From Halocaridina rubra (taxonomy: Eukaryota > Arthropoda > Malacostraca > Decapoda > Atyidae), in NCBI GenBank assembly GCA_037179515.1, contig JAXCGZ010001913.1:45001-109000 (forward strand): a DNA stretch of 64,000 nucleotides, given 5' to 3'. Below are positions 14,338 to 26,790 of this stretch, one piece after another. Made by a program: the position numbers and the translations under genes. The notes beneath the pieces are model-generated. The model was not told the DNA's origin and searched no databases. It saw only the letters and a program-made list of their open reading frames with translations. How positions within the stretch are numbered: the stretch's first letter is position 1; every line of letters begins with the position of its first letter.

Positions 14338-14852
14338 ACCAGAAACACTTAGCAGTAGGAGAAGAGTTCAGGTCATCAAATTTTCTTTATAAGAAAGAAG
14401 GCTTTAGATATACGAATCTGAGGAGTGCAGTGATTCCTGGCTGTAATAAAGTCAGAGCGAGTTAAATAAAAAAGAAAGGCTTAGTATGACCAGCATGCCC
14501 TTCCCTGGCCTGAGTACATATGAAGTAGATATGGATTAATGGGAAATAATGCTTTGATAGAGGAGGGAGTGAACGCCTTCATTCCTGAAGTTATGATCTC
14601 GGCAACTTTTGGGGCTACCTGATCAGGGTTGCAGATTTAAAGGCAGTAGTCATACTATGAAAATCAAGGGAACAGTTACGCAAATCTTCACGTTGGGAAC
14701 TCTCGTAGTGCCTAAGACGGCACTGAGTGGGAGGAATCAATTGGTGGTGAGGAGTAAAAGTGGAAGACATTGAGATTAAGGAGTGGTCAAAGTTACTAAT
14801 ATACACTGAAGTATAAATGCGTGTGTGTGGGTGCTTGCTTGCGTGCGCAAAT

Positions 14853-14856
<4 letters not shown>
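14338..14856. other. Unassigned DNA
   Basis: Nothing recognised. Confidence 0.5.

Positions 14857-14930
<74 letters not shown>
14857..14930. repeat. (AAT)n microsatellite
   Basis: About 25 units. Confidence 0.96.
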
Positions 14931-15394
14931 GTAACAATAATATGGGTGAGCGGGTATGATGTTTACGCATGTGGCAAATGACAATCTATTTCATGCTTAT
15001 TCTTAACCAACACTGAATGGGTTCATTCAAAACAAAATGATATACAGGTATCATCTACTCCGATCCTCTCCAATCACAAAACAAGAGAAATATTTATCCG
15101 ACTGACTGCTTTACATAAAAATACTTTCTTGCTGCCACTTCTCTATCCCCTTCCCACTTGAAAAAAAAAAAGAGGGGAAGTGGAAGGGGAACAATAGAAG
15201 AGTCTATATAAACAAAATGACTTCCGTACGTGTATGTGTATGGTAGTGACATCGAGAGCCCTCATGCCGACCCTAAAAGTTTTCGATATGGCTGATGAAG
15301 AGGTGTGGTGAAGGGGGCTCATTTTTTTTTTTCCTGGAAATCATTCCTTCTCTCCTACAAAGTTGGAAGAATTCTCATTTCGTCTTGCATAACA

Positions 15395-15395
<1 letters not shown>
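14931..15395. other. Unassigned DNA
   Basis: Includes a short poly(A)/purine stretch at 15160-15190. No gene recognised. Confidence 0.5.

Positions 15396-15482
<87 letters not shown>
15396..15482. repeat. (AAT)n microsatellite
   Basis: About 29 units. Confidence 0.96.
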
Positions 15483-15486
<4 letters not shown>

Positions 15487-16416
15487 TATATTTTTCCACT
15501 TAAGCAGTTTCCTTGCCAATAATCATGAAATTATTTAGAAAAAAAAATCCTAAGATAATAACTCGAGTAAAGCAGCCACGGAGAAGTAGCATTTTTTCTA
15601 GTAATTTGGTCCTGCCATTCAAAGGTAGATATTAATATATAAAGCAATTGTTGGATCTCTATTGCACAGTGTCACGGCATCCTTCTACATTATTGAAAGG
15701 GAATCAAAGTGGAATCATTAACGTTTTCCTAAATCTCCTTTATTAATATCACTATTAGTAAGGAAGTAATAGTGAATATGTATCTGAAACACACTTGAAG
15801 CCCCAACGCTGTGCTTAGGTAAGAAAGTCATGACGCTGAATGTCCAAAAGAAAAAGGAAAATAAACATCTCTGCTTGAAAATACGATACAAAATATCTAT
15901 ATTCAAAAAATACTCCCACTTTCCAGTATTGCCGGAGGCTAGTTTTCACATTTAATTCAAATCCTCTGAGTCTAATAATATAAGTATCCCTTAAGGCATC
16001 TCCTTCAAAGGAGGAATCCAGCTAAAAAATGTCATAGGTAAGAAAGTCACAAATAAATATTTCACAGATAAAAGTCGCAGGAATAAAAATTTAACTTAAC
16101 ATAACTTAACCAAACCTAGCCAACCTAACCTAACGTATTTATGCTACCAGCTTCGTGGCATGTGAGTGCGTGTCTGTGTAGTTACCTAATTGAGCTTATG
16201 GGAAAGAGTATGCTCGTGTGTGTGAGAGCGTGTATTTGAGAGCAAGAAAACTTATTTGTAAAAATCTAAGTCATTTTACTTAACTCGAAGAAAACTGAAG
16301 CAAAATTAAGGTAGCAAGAAATTTCATTTATATTCCTAATTCTCAATACACAATGATATTGATAGACACTCTTTATTAAAAGAACTCACCAACGCATTTT
16401 ATTAATTTTCACTGAG
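15483..16416. other. Unassigned DNA with a short CR1 tail-like trace
   Basis: At 16180-16220 tagttacctaattgagctta then tgggaaagag resembles the CR1 3' end. Three CCTAA-like units occur at 16120-16135; they are too few to call telomeric. Confidence 0.5.
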
Positions 16417-16507
<91 letters not shown>

Positions 16508-16523
16508 CACTCCCGTCCTATAA

Positions 16524-16587
<64 letters not shown>
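16417..16587. repeat. (TA)n then (TC)n microsatellites
   Basis: (TA)n 16417-16504 and (TC)n 16526-16587, separated by 21 bp. Confidence 0.96.
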
Positions 16588-16589
<2 letters not shown>

Positions 16590-17059
16590 GTGAATAGGGT
16601 TTTCTTCCCCTTTGCATGTCAAAGTGAAAACCATCTTCTGGTGACATGTCAAGTGATTTCTTTCATTTCTTTTATTCATTTATTTATTGTATCTATTCAA
16701 AGGGGAGATAAAGGTTATAGAATTTCCAAGAATATTATAACAGGTTTTGAGGAAAGGGATGCTTTATTTTCAGTAACTTGGTATTTTTAATGGTACATTT
16801 TTTTTTTAAATATTCAACACATTTTTGTCTACTTTTATTGAAAAATAAGATTTACAGATGTTCTAAGATAAGTCTAACAATATTTGAGGGAGGGAATAAT
16901 AACTTCTAATATATTTCAAGCCAATTCTTTTTTATATTTTCATTTTTTCCCTTATTCTAGCAATTTCTCATGAGGGAGGAGGTCATAAAATTTTACAGTG
17001 TATAATGTAAGCTTATTATTGTGTATTATTCTCACTGCTTGATGAACTGTATGCTTCTA
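16588..17059. other. Unassigned AT-rich DNA
   Basis: No motif recognised. Confidence 0.5.
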
Positions 17060-17875
<816 letters not shown>

Positions 17876-17891
17876 TGATTACCTAATTGTG

Positions 17892-18845
17892 ATTACCTTG
17901 TAAACTTCTTTTGTATAGTTCCTCATTATTCTAGGTTCCCCTGCTCTCACTATGGTCTTCAATTATATCCTCAATCAACAACTCAGCGGATGCATTTTCA
18001 AATAGGAGTCTGGTAATGAATATTACTGACACGTTATGCGTTATCTACGATAATACGCCAAGTATATAGCAGTTATCCCTTTGTACAAACGTACAAATTG
18101 TAAATAATATTTTTCATCAAAATATGTAATTATTGTAAATAGGTAATCATTTAGTAATTATTAAGTTATTTTAAAGTTATATTTAATGGGTCAATAATTA
18201 CTCTTGGGTTGTTTGTAACTCCTCCCACTGAAATAGCTGTACATATAAATAACCCTGAATTTAATCATTAAATCAGTTCAATATTCTGCTTGTATTGAAC
18301 ATCCTCCTTTATATATTAAGTAAAATAACTCTTGCTTCCCGTTTGAAGTAGTGAAGTAACTACAGTCGTTACACCTTCCATAGTGCTTGCTGGCTCCAAC
18401 ACAAGTTTTCCTGAAAAAATCTGCTTGCAAAAAATCTAGGAAACTTGGCCAAATAAAAAGAAATTCCTTTTCGTCTCAGAATTAATACTCTTCCAGTCTA
18501 CTTCAACACGACTAAAATCCTCCACATTTAATGTCCTATATATTTTCTCAGATGCCATGTTCAAAGCTGAATGCAAGACACTGCTCATCTAATACACCTC
18601 AGGGCTATGTCTGTCATAATGCTCTTTGATCCTGTATTAACGCGGCCACAATACACCCCTTGATATCATTATCTACAGAATTATGATTATTTTCAGCCTG
18701 GTGGTTTTCACTTACATCCAAAGCTATCCCTCTGTCATTTCCCTCAGATCTCCCAATTCTCTTGGATCTGTGTATATATAAGTAAAATTGCAGCACTACG
18801 TGTATCTTATTTTAATTTTGCATCTGTAACTTTTCTATGAGTGTG
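17892..18845. other. Unassigned DNA, possibly LTR-like at 18.1-18.4 kb
   Basis: 18100-18390 is AT-rich with a TATA-like tatataaataa and ends in a ttacacc phrase, loosely like a retroviral-type LTR. No partner repeat or pol was found next to it, so this stays unproven. Confidence 0.3.
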
Positions 18846-18915
18846 AAACTGGGATGGGCAAGGAAAATTACCTCCATCGGGCCCGGCATCAAGAAAATAT
18901 TGAGAGGAAAAATAA
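18846..18915 (-). repeat. LINE/SINE 3' tail module (copy 2)
   Basis: Minus strand reads gccgggcccgatgg then ttgcccatcccagt and ttcac, matching the module at 118, 28837 and 43769. Confidence 0.6.
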
Positions 18916-19756
18916 GCAGCTTAAGGAAAAGGCAGAAATAAGAGAATGATACACAGTACAAAAAGGACATGCTGAAAGAACAGACACAAATATATTTGGC
19001 AGGGTTAGGCCTCGAGAAAACGATGAATAATATTACCTGCCTTCACGACGGGTATCCTCACTTTTAACTCCACTGTCTGATCAAATACCTCATCAGCATG
19101 GAGTGTACAGCTATCTTCAGTTTTTTTTCTATTCTAGTGTTTATCACACCAATGTTTGTATAAACACTGAAGCAATATTGTTTTTCTTATCCTCATATCT
19201 TCCTTTACTTGGTCTATCGGCTTCCCGAAGCTTGTTTTTCACTCACTTCGAAAGAGATTCTCCTGTTCTCTAGACAGTTATTTAGTTTTTATTTTTATTT
19301 AAATTGGTATTTCTTCACTTATATCCTCCCTACTTACACATATACCAAGTTGGTGAATTTTTCATAATTGAAACCTAAGCCTTATCATATCCCTGGTTTC
19401 TTGGAGGTTCCCAAATGCCTGATAGTATCACATATAATGTTTTATCAAGAGCCTATTTCAATCAAAGGGTTCGCTCTTTCAATCACAGTCCATTTTTTTT
19501 CCAGCTCTTTCTCTCCGTAATCGATCGTACCCACCATTCCCACGACAATCTCTCTCACTCCCCTCTTTTTTCCTCCAATTTTATCCCTCCTGAAGAGTTT
19601 TTGTAATACTCTTCTGGTTTATACTCAGACCATTAAAATCTATTCTAAACTATTCAATAGTAATTATTTCTAACACTCATAACTGATATTTCACCACTTC
19701 CTGAGGAAAGAAAGGCAAACATTCTTCACTGTTGATAAATGGCATGAACTCCAATA
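18916..19756. other. Unassigned DNA
   Basis: No recognisable gene. Confidence 0.5.
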
Positions 19757-19757
19757 T

Positions 19758-19826
<69 letters not shown>

Positions 19827-19837
19827 CGCATACATAC

Positions 19838-19913
<76 letters not shown>
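19757..19913. repeat. (AAT)n then (GA)n
   Basis: AAT array to 19824, a short acatacata spacer, GA array to 19913. Confidence 0.96.
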
Positions 19914-19918
<5 letters not shown>

Positions 19919-20127
19919 CAATAAATATCACTTTTTTTCTTTTAAGGATAGCTTCCTCTCCTTCTACTCCTTCCACCTCCTAACTCCCCTCCCCATAAAC
20001 TTGGCCCAACGCCAAAACCTTGAGGCTAAAAAATAAGCATGAAAGAAACTTACAAAGTAAGTAAATAAATAGAATAAAAAGTTAATTGTTATTAAACACA
20101 TAAAAAGTAAATAAACTTCAATGCACT

Positions 20128-20131
<4 letters not shown>

Positions 20132-20181
<50 letters not shown>
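20132..20181. repeat. (GA)n microsatellite
   Basis: 25 units. Flanks 19914-20131 and 20182-20579 hold nothing recognised. Confidence 0.95.
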
Positions 20182-20184
<3 letters not shown>

Positions 20185-20579
20185 AGTGCCTGGCGTTTCC
20201 TTAAAAGGTCATTTATAAGCTCGTCTGACCGACCACTTCCAGTCACTTAGCTCATATCCTATATTTGAATTCACAAAAGAAAACGGTGACTATTCTTAAG
20301 AATAATATCAACACTACAACCAGTTTTACCAGATTACTCTAAGCTTCACCTCAACGCTACGATTAGTTACCAGATTACTCTAAACTTCACCTCAAAACTT
20401 AATACAGGGGATTACAATTTTCTTCCATAGTTTCTATCATCAAGGACCATGAAATTCTCCCCATATAACACACCACTAAAACTCCCTTTTGAGAAAATTA
20501 GAAGAGCCCTTATACTAAAATAAAAACAAATCTGAAAACTAAATATGAAAAAAATACAATATAAAACTTTTTCCATTTC

Positions 20580-20839
20580 AGATATCTACGTGTTAAAACT
20601 AGAGGTCACAGTTTGAAGCTACGTAAGAAAACTTCTTTGTAGGATGTAAGGCAGTACTTTTTTCGTGTAAGAGTTGTTGAAAATTGGAATTCGCTAAGCG
20701 AGGAAGTAGTTAAAGCTAACTCAATCCATAGGTTTAAGGACAAGTATCACCAAGTACAAAATGGAACCGATCAGAGAACGGGAAGTTACGAGTTCGGGGC
20801 TCTTTCCCGTAAGCACAATTAGTTACTCTCATTACTTAG
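20580..20839 (+). mobile_element. CR1-like LINE 3' end fragment
   Basis: Contains the segment TRGHSLKLRKKTS then [20 protein letters not shown] with stops, followed by the 3' UTR aatggaaccgatcagagaacggg and ggctctttcccgtaagcacaatt. 5'-truncated to ~260 bp. Confidence 0.85.
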
Positions 20840-21272
20840 TAAATCCCCTTCCCGGAAAGAGGTCATGTTATGGTGAGTATGTGTTAGGCATTATTTTTAT
20901 CTTTCCCCCCTGAGGATTACCACTAATTAAATACTATTATTATTGTTACTGAAGGTTGCCCAATAAAATCTCAAAAGGGTATGCAGCGTCATTTATGTTG
21001 CAATGAATATTCCCTATATTATTTCTTTTGTTTAATCTTATACTATACTTTAAATGTGGGTTATGTTTTTCCAACTCTATTGTTTTATACGTTTTAATAT
21101 ACAATTTTTTTTAAGTGCCAAATATGTCTGCACATTATTTCTAACGTTTATTTTTCAGGTATAATTGCAATAATTAATTTGCTTGGGTGAAATATTGTAA
21201 TCCTCCTTGAAAGAAGTTTGTTTGGGTGCAGAAGAGACTCAGATATTGACGGACTTTCTTTGAGGAACTAAA
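20840..21272. other. Unassigned AT-rich DNA
   Basis: Nothing recognised. Confidence 0.5.
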
Positions 21273-21479
21273 CTAATTAAGAACATTATTTACGATCATT
21301 AATCCCCACAAGTGGTAACCTTGCCCAGAGTGACCTTTTGGCCTACGATTACTACAAGATAGCAATTTTAGCACTGGCACCCTATAATAGGCTTTCATAA
21401 TCGACAGAGAATGGAGCCTTCCATGGTGGAGATGCCACCATTGGATTCTGCAGGTAGCCAAATTAGTACTGTTTAGCAC
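21273..21479 (-). mobile_element. Possible Gypsy RT trace
   Basis: Minus frame includes HSLSIMKAYYRVPV, which resembles the Gypsy RT box S-x-D-L-x-K-A-Y-H-Q-I-P-V. The usual KTAITTPFG continuation is not in frame. Weak. Confidence 0.35.
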
Positions 21480-22867
21480 TTAACAGTAAAAGCCCTTGCA
21501 TTTATGTCCTTAATGTGGCTGGATGGTTTGCATTTTTTAAAGCCCTGTTCCATTGGCTGCCATCAAAGGTGGTGAGATGAAATTTTTCCATATTTTATCT
21601 GCTTCACCCCCTGCCACAGTGGATTGTCTTCGTACTAACATTCTGATAAAAAAAAAAAAAAAAACTAAAATTATCTGAAATCATGTTTGTAAGTCTCTCT
21701 AATCAGATACAGCTTGAATTATGTAACCAGTTGATTAGTAATACAATAATACATGGTAAGCCGTCAGTTTACTCAGAACTTAAGCTAACACCATCACAAG
21801 GGGTAGATGCCAGTGATCTTACAAGACATAACATACCTCACGCAGTTCCTAGTATGGTAAGCCATTGGTTTATTTAAAAGAAATAGATCTAAAGAACTCA
21901 AAAATGGGAGCTACCAATGATCTTGTAAGACAAATTTCTGCAAGCAGTTCCTTAGAAATATCCTGGCAGTTTTTCTTCACAGACATATGGATCCACAGAT
22001 TGAGGTAAGCTTGCAGAAGAAATAGTAGTCTTCGCTAAATCAATTTAGGTTGTGGAGCTACCAGCACAAAAACATGCCAGTGCACATGACACAATGAGTT
22101 ACCTTTTCCAGCTCTTCCCAAGGATTGCAGCCAATTCATCAGACTCAGCATCCAAAAGTTTATCGTGCACATCTATATTTTGGGACAAGCTAAATATTGT
22201 AAATCCTGGTGCCAATGGTCGGGTAAGTGCTCTAAACTCCAGTTACAACAGTCTTTTGTACTGTCCTCCATACATCCTGGGCTTCATCAACATCAAGAAC
22301 AGTGCAAGATTTCTAGACTTAAAAAACCTTTCAATGCGGGCAGATAAAAATAGTTTTTGCTGCAATCACCTCTGTTCAGTCACATCCAAAGCTAATTGCA
22401 GTAATATTTCCTTTATAATACACACAGGAGCTTGCAGTCTCAATTATTTTACCTCAACAAATTACAAAGTTTGTTACTGCCAACAGCCATTGCTATTTCA
22501 ACAGTTATCAGCATGGACATTACAGTCTATGGTGAAATAGTCCTCAGTCTTAACATTAAGATATAACGCCACTCAGTAATCAAAACATTTATAGCAGCGG
22601 ATGTGACTAAGTCTTCACTGAGAAATGACTTTCTTTGCATCTCTGAACTACTGACTGAGAGTAGAAATAAATGTTTAAGAGATAATCTTACGAAATGGTA
22701 TAAAAAAGGGGATGTTGTATTTTTTAATGTCTCATATGCAATTAATAATGTAAACTTTTTACCTGAGTGCATACAACATTTGTTTAGATTTTTTCTGTAT
22801 GGTTGTATAGTCCCAAGCCATAAAGAGTTGATACTCCTAAAATTTCTAATACTGATGAACGAAGTTC
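21480..22867. other. Unassigned DNA with two open stretches
   Basis: Frames at 22052-22540 (162 codons, plus) and 22527-22895 (122 codons, minus) were read on both strands. Neither shows a motif I recognise. Position between Gypsy traces makes decayed LTR-element DNA likely. Confidence 0.35.
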
Positions 22868-23095
22868 CCCTCCAATATTTGCTAAATATCACCATTTAGA
22901 TCCAGATAAATGTGCTAGTGCTTGGGAGACAATTAAGAGACTATTATATATAGGAATTGTATCACTTTCAAATTCACCATGGGCTTCACCTATACATTTG
23001 ATTTCCAAACAAAAACAAGGTAAAAAGGTCTACAGAGACTTTATGCAACTGAATATTTTGATATACCCTGACAAATATATTTTGTATCATATTAG

Positions 23096-23412
23096 TACAG
23101 AAGCTCCCCTACTTTCGAACAACCAAGTTACGAACATTCACAGATAAGAATAAAAACACTCATTATTAACCCATGTATTTACGTAAAAATTACTGTACTA
23201 AATTATATTACAATATTATTACAGAATTATTATTCATTAACACTGTATACATTATGTATTACGTAGTAGTTAAGTGTCTCTTGCCTAAGTACTGTACAAT
23301 CCTACATATGTATGTACTGTACATTACTTTATTTTACGTAATCACCACTTAAGAACAATTCTACTTATGAACGGATTCCTGGAACTCGTTCGTAAAATGG
23401 GAAGTGTCTGTA
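23096..23412. mobile_element. TIR/MITE with TACAG ends, copy 1
   Basis: Ends tacagaagctcccctac and, inverted, tacagacacttcccat; TA flanks fit a Tc1/mariner-type target duplication. 317 bp, no ORF. Same family as 24497, 29888 and 37121. Confidence 0.75.
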
Positions 23413-23843
23413 TTGTAAAATTAAAACATTACAAGAAAAGAGTATTCAGTAAGACTGATCTGTTAACACCTTATCAACAAACTTCAAAGAATAAAGCGGA
23501 TGTTGAAAAGACGGCAATAATTACCGCATTTCGCTTGTTTGAATACTTTTTTGTCTTATGGCCTTAGATGTGCCCTGGTTACATTTCACACCTGATGGTT
23601 AGCTTATTCAGAAAGCTTTATTTTGTATTTATTTACTTGGATGATATTTTAATATTTTCAGAGAATGAGGAGGATCAGAAAAAAATATATTGGCAACGGT
23701 ATTTGAAATTTTACACAATAATCATCTCAAGATTTCTGTGGATCAATGTGATTTTTTTTTATAAGGAAGAGCTTATATATTTAGGATATTTAATAACTTC
23801 AAAGACTTTAAAACCTGCCACTCATAAGCAATCTAATATTGTT

Positions 23844-24041
23844 CCGGTTCCGGTTTTACGTCACGGACTCCCTTATCAACCAAGGGCTAGGACGGTTGCC
23901 TTCTTGCGAAAGACTTGTTTTGGCAGATGTAATCCTTACGCTGAGTGCATGCCTTTGCTAACCTCAGACCGTAACGGGGCGCGAACCCTCGACCTGACGC
24001 CTCAGAGTCGGAGACGCTACCGACTGAGCCACGGCGACTAC
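23844..24041 (-). mobile_element. tRNA-derived SINE with 18-bp target site duplication
   Basis: Flanked by the exact 18-base repeat aagcaatctaatattgtt (23826-23843 and 24042-24059). Minus strand opens GTCGCCGTGGCTCAGTCGG with a pol III A box (24031-24020) and B box GGTTCGCGCCC (23987-23977), an anticodon-like stem GTCTC/GAGGC, a 120-bp body, and a short cggaacc-type 3' repeat. The isotype is unclear. The neighbouring duplicate (25230-25247) has the empty site. Confidence 0.93.
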
Positions 24042-24267
24042 AAGCAATCTAATATTGTTAATTTTGCTAAATCTATATATTCCTCTGCTTTACGCAGGCT
24101 TAATAAAATGTCAAACTTCTACTGATAGATAGTACCCCATTTTGCTGAAACTGATTATCCTTTGACTATACTAACTAGAATGCAACCTAAAAAACTTGAA
24201 TGGAATCCAGAAACTGAATATGCTTATATATATGCTAGTAAGTCATTTAATATTGATGCAGGAAGTT

Positions 24268-25440
24268 CCCCTCCAATATTTGCTAAATGTCACCCTTTAG
24301 ATCCAGATAAATGTGCTGCTGGTAGGGAGACAATTAAGAAACTATTAGATATAGGAATTGTATCACTTTCATATTCACCATGGGCTTCACCTATACATTT
24401 GATTTCCAAACAAAAACCAGGTAAAAAGGTCTACAGAGACTTTATGCAACTGAATATTTTTATATACCCTGACAAATATATTTTGCCTCAAATTTGTACA
24501 GAAGTTCTCCTACTTTCGAACAACCAAGTTACGAACATTCACAGATAAGAACAAAAACACACTCATTATTAACCCATATATTTACGTAAAAATTACTGTA
24601 CGAAATTATATTATTACAATATCATTACAGAATTATTATTCATTAACACTGAATACATTATGTATTATGTAGTAGTTAAGAGTCTTTTGCCTAAGTACTG
24701 TACAATCCTGCATATGTATGTACTGTACATTACTTTTTTTACCTAAACACAACTTACGAACAATTCTACTTATGAACGGATTTCTGGAACTCGTTCGTAA
24801 AATGGGAAGTGTCTGTATTGTAAAATTAAAACATTACAAGAAAAGAGAATTCAGTAAGACTGATCTGTTAAGACATTATCAACAAATTTCAAAGAATAAA
24901 CCGGATGTTGAAAAGACGGCAATAATTACCGCATTTGGCTTGTTTGAATAATTTTATGTCTTATGGCCTTAGATGTGCCTTGGTTACATTTTACACCTGA
25001 TGGTTAGCTTATTCAGAAAGCTTTATTTTGTATTTATTTACTTGGATGATATCTTAATATTTTCAGAGAATGAGGAGGATCAGAAGAAATATTTGGCAAT
25101 GGTATTTGAAATTTTACACAATAATCATCTCAAGATTTCTGTGGATCAATGTGATTTTTTTTTTATAAGGAAGAGCTTATATATTTAGGATATTTAATAA
25201 CTTCAAAGAATTTGAAACCTGCCACTCATAAGCAATATAATATTGTTAATTTTGCTAAATCTATATATTCCTCTGCTTTACGCAGGCTTAATGATATGTC
25301 AAACTTCTACCGATAGATAGTACCCCATTTTGCTGAAATTGATTATCCTTTGACTATACTAACTAGAATGCAACCTAAAGAACTCGAATGGAATCCAGAA
25401 ACTGAATATGCTTTTACATATGCTAGTAAGTCATTTAACA
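24268..25440 (+). mobile_element. Gypsy-like LTR element pol fragment, duplicate B
   Basis: Same order as duplicate A: FAKCHPLDPDKCAAGRETIK, SYSPWASPIHLISKQKPGKK, MITE at 24497-24817, then FSKTDLLRHYQQISKNKPDV, FVFIYLDDILIFSENEEDQK, YLAMVFEILHNNHLKISVDQ (25087-25146) and PKELEWNPETEYAFTYASK. Lacks the SINE. Frame broken by a few indels. Tandem with duplicate A; almost no spacer (24263-24267). Confidence 0.87.
24497..24817. mobile_element. TIR/MITE with TACAG ends, copy 2
   Basis: 321 bp, paralogous to copy 1 at the same place in the Gypsy sequence, so carried along by the tandem duplication rather than inserted twice. Confidence 0.75.
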
Positions 25441-26513
25441 ATACTTGCACCCTTACGTATTTTTCTAGTCATTGTCATTGATGTAATAAGAAATAAACTT
25501 ATTGAAAATAGGAAATCACAAACTGTACATGCCTATGTTCTCTGATACACACAAAGGCTTAATGAACATGACGTTACATGCACCATCTCTTGCTTGTAAT
25601 CCAACTCATGTTCTCCTTTGCTCCTTCACCTATTCCCCGTTATTTTTATCTTCGACTGACTGTTCCCAAGTTGTTGCTGCGGCTGCATTACATCAATACC
25701 AAAATTGTAAAGTTGTTCCTAATGTATTCTTTTCTATAAAATTTTCATAAACTCTGAGATGCTAATCAACTTCAAGGAATTGCTCGCTTAGTACAGAACA
25801 TCAAGAAGACTTAAAAAGTTAGCAAAACTAATCAGACAAGTGGTTAAAGGTATTAAATGCTTCAAAATGTAAGGTAATTAGAATGAGAATGAGTGTAAAA
25901 AGGCCCATTTTTGGAACTTCAGTTGCAGTAGAGGAACTTCAAGAATGCATGAAATCCTATGCATGGAAAGCTTATAGAAATGCAAGAGAAAAAGAAAAAG
26001 ATTTATGTATTACTAACAAAGGAACAGGTATCTGAATTTCACTTACCTACTGAATATATATGGCTTTAAAACACAGACACAAAACATTTCATTATATTTA
26101 ACCAAATAGACAAAAATTAATGAAAATATTGCCATAACAGTACTAATGCTGAGCCTTGTTTTTAAAACTTTTTTCTCTTTGAGTGAAGTTTAATGGTTCT
26201 TAAAATAAGACATGATGTTGGTAAAGAATATTAAGACATAAAAAGAACACTGCTGGACCGATGACTCTTCGGTGTATAATACTTTCTACTAATAGCCAGA
26301 CTGAACAATCCCACACCGAACTAAATTGTAGAAATGCCCTCTGGCTTGATATACTATTTTTGCTAGAAAGCATTTATAATCCTTGCATTCATTTACGAAT
26401 AATGGTGCAGTAAATATCGATATATATATTTCTCTCTTTCACACATCCTACATATTACCTTCTATTGCAGCCTGAATTCACGACCATCAAAGTTAAGTCA
26501 ACATTAAAATAAA

Positions 26514-26544
<31 letters not shown>

Positions 26545-26790
26545 ATTATTATAAGCAATGCAACAAGAGCCAAAGATTATAAAAAAAAAAAGCATAAGAC
26601 TATAAATTAGATGGCTCCAGTAGAAAATGCAACCTGGTAAGGAAGGGGAAAAAGAGAAGAAAGAAACAATTAAAATTAAATAAAATGATACACTTTAGCA
26701 TTGCCATAATGCATTAATCCACTATAATTATAATTCTGCATCAAAGTAGGTTTAATAAAATGCAAGTTGTGTCTAGCTTAAACTTTAAAA
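25441..26790. other. Mostly unassigned; small CR1 trace and (ATT)n
   Basis: 25850-25945 reads CKVIRMRMSVKRPIFGTSVA, an old CR1-like fragment (compare CKVMRMGTSARRPKLDYSVA). (ATT)n at 26513-26541. No gene recognised. Confidence 0.5.

Larger units (their letters stand above)
22868..24262 (+). mobile_element. Gypsy-like LTR element pol fragment, duplicate A (with MITE and SINE inside)
   Basis: Reverse transcriptase of the Ty3/Gypsy type, decayed. 22868-23095 gives the N-terminal RT (FAKYHHLDPDKCAS, IGIVSLSNSPWASPIHLISK). A 317-bp MITE (23096-23412) interrupts it. Then FSKTDLLTPYQQTSKNKADV, EKTAIITAF and FVFIYLDDILIFSENEEDQK (catalytic YLDD at about 23634-23645). A SINE (23844-24041) splits the following GYLITSKTLKPATHK segment, after which ALRRLNKMSNFY and LTRMQPKKLEWNPETEYA continue to ~24262. 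Stops and shifts throughout. Unit repeats at +1401 bp. Confidence 0.85.

Noticed and set aside
16080..16140. Interstitial telomere repeat (arthropod TTAGG)
   Set aside because: Only two or three CCTAA-like units with irregular neighbours.
22603..22899. 98-codon frame before Gypsy duplicate A as its gag or protease
   Set aside because: No CCHC knuckle or D-T/S-G protease motif could be found.
23970..24041. A tRNA gene on the minus strand
   Set aside because: A and B boxes are present, but the acceptor stem does not close, the anticodon loop lacks U33, and a body, tail and target duplication mark it as a SINE.
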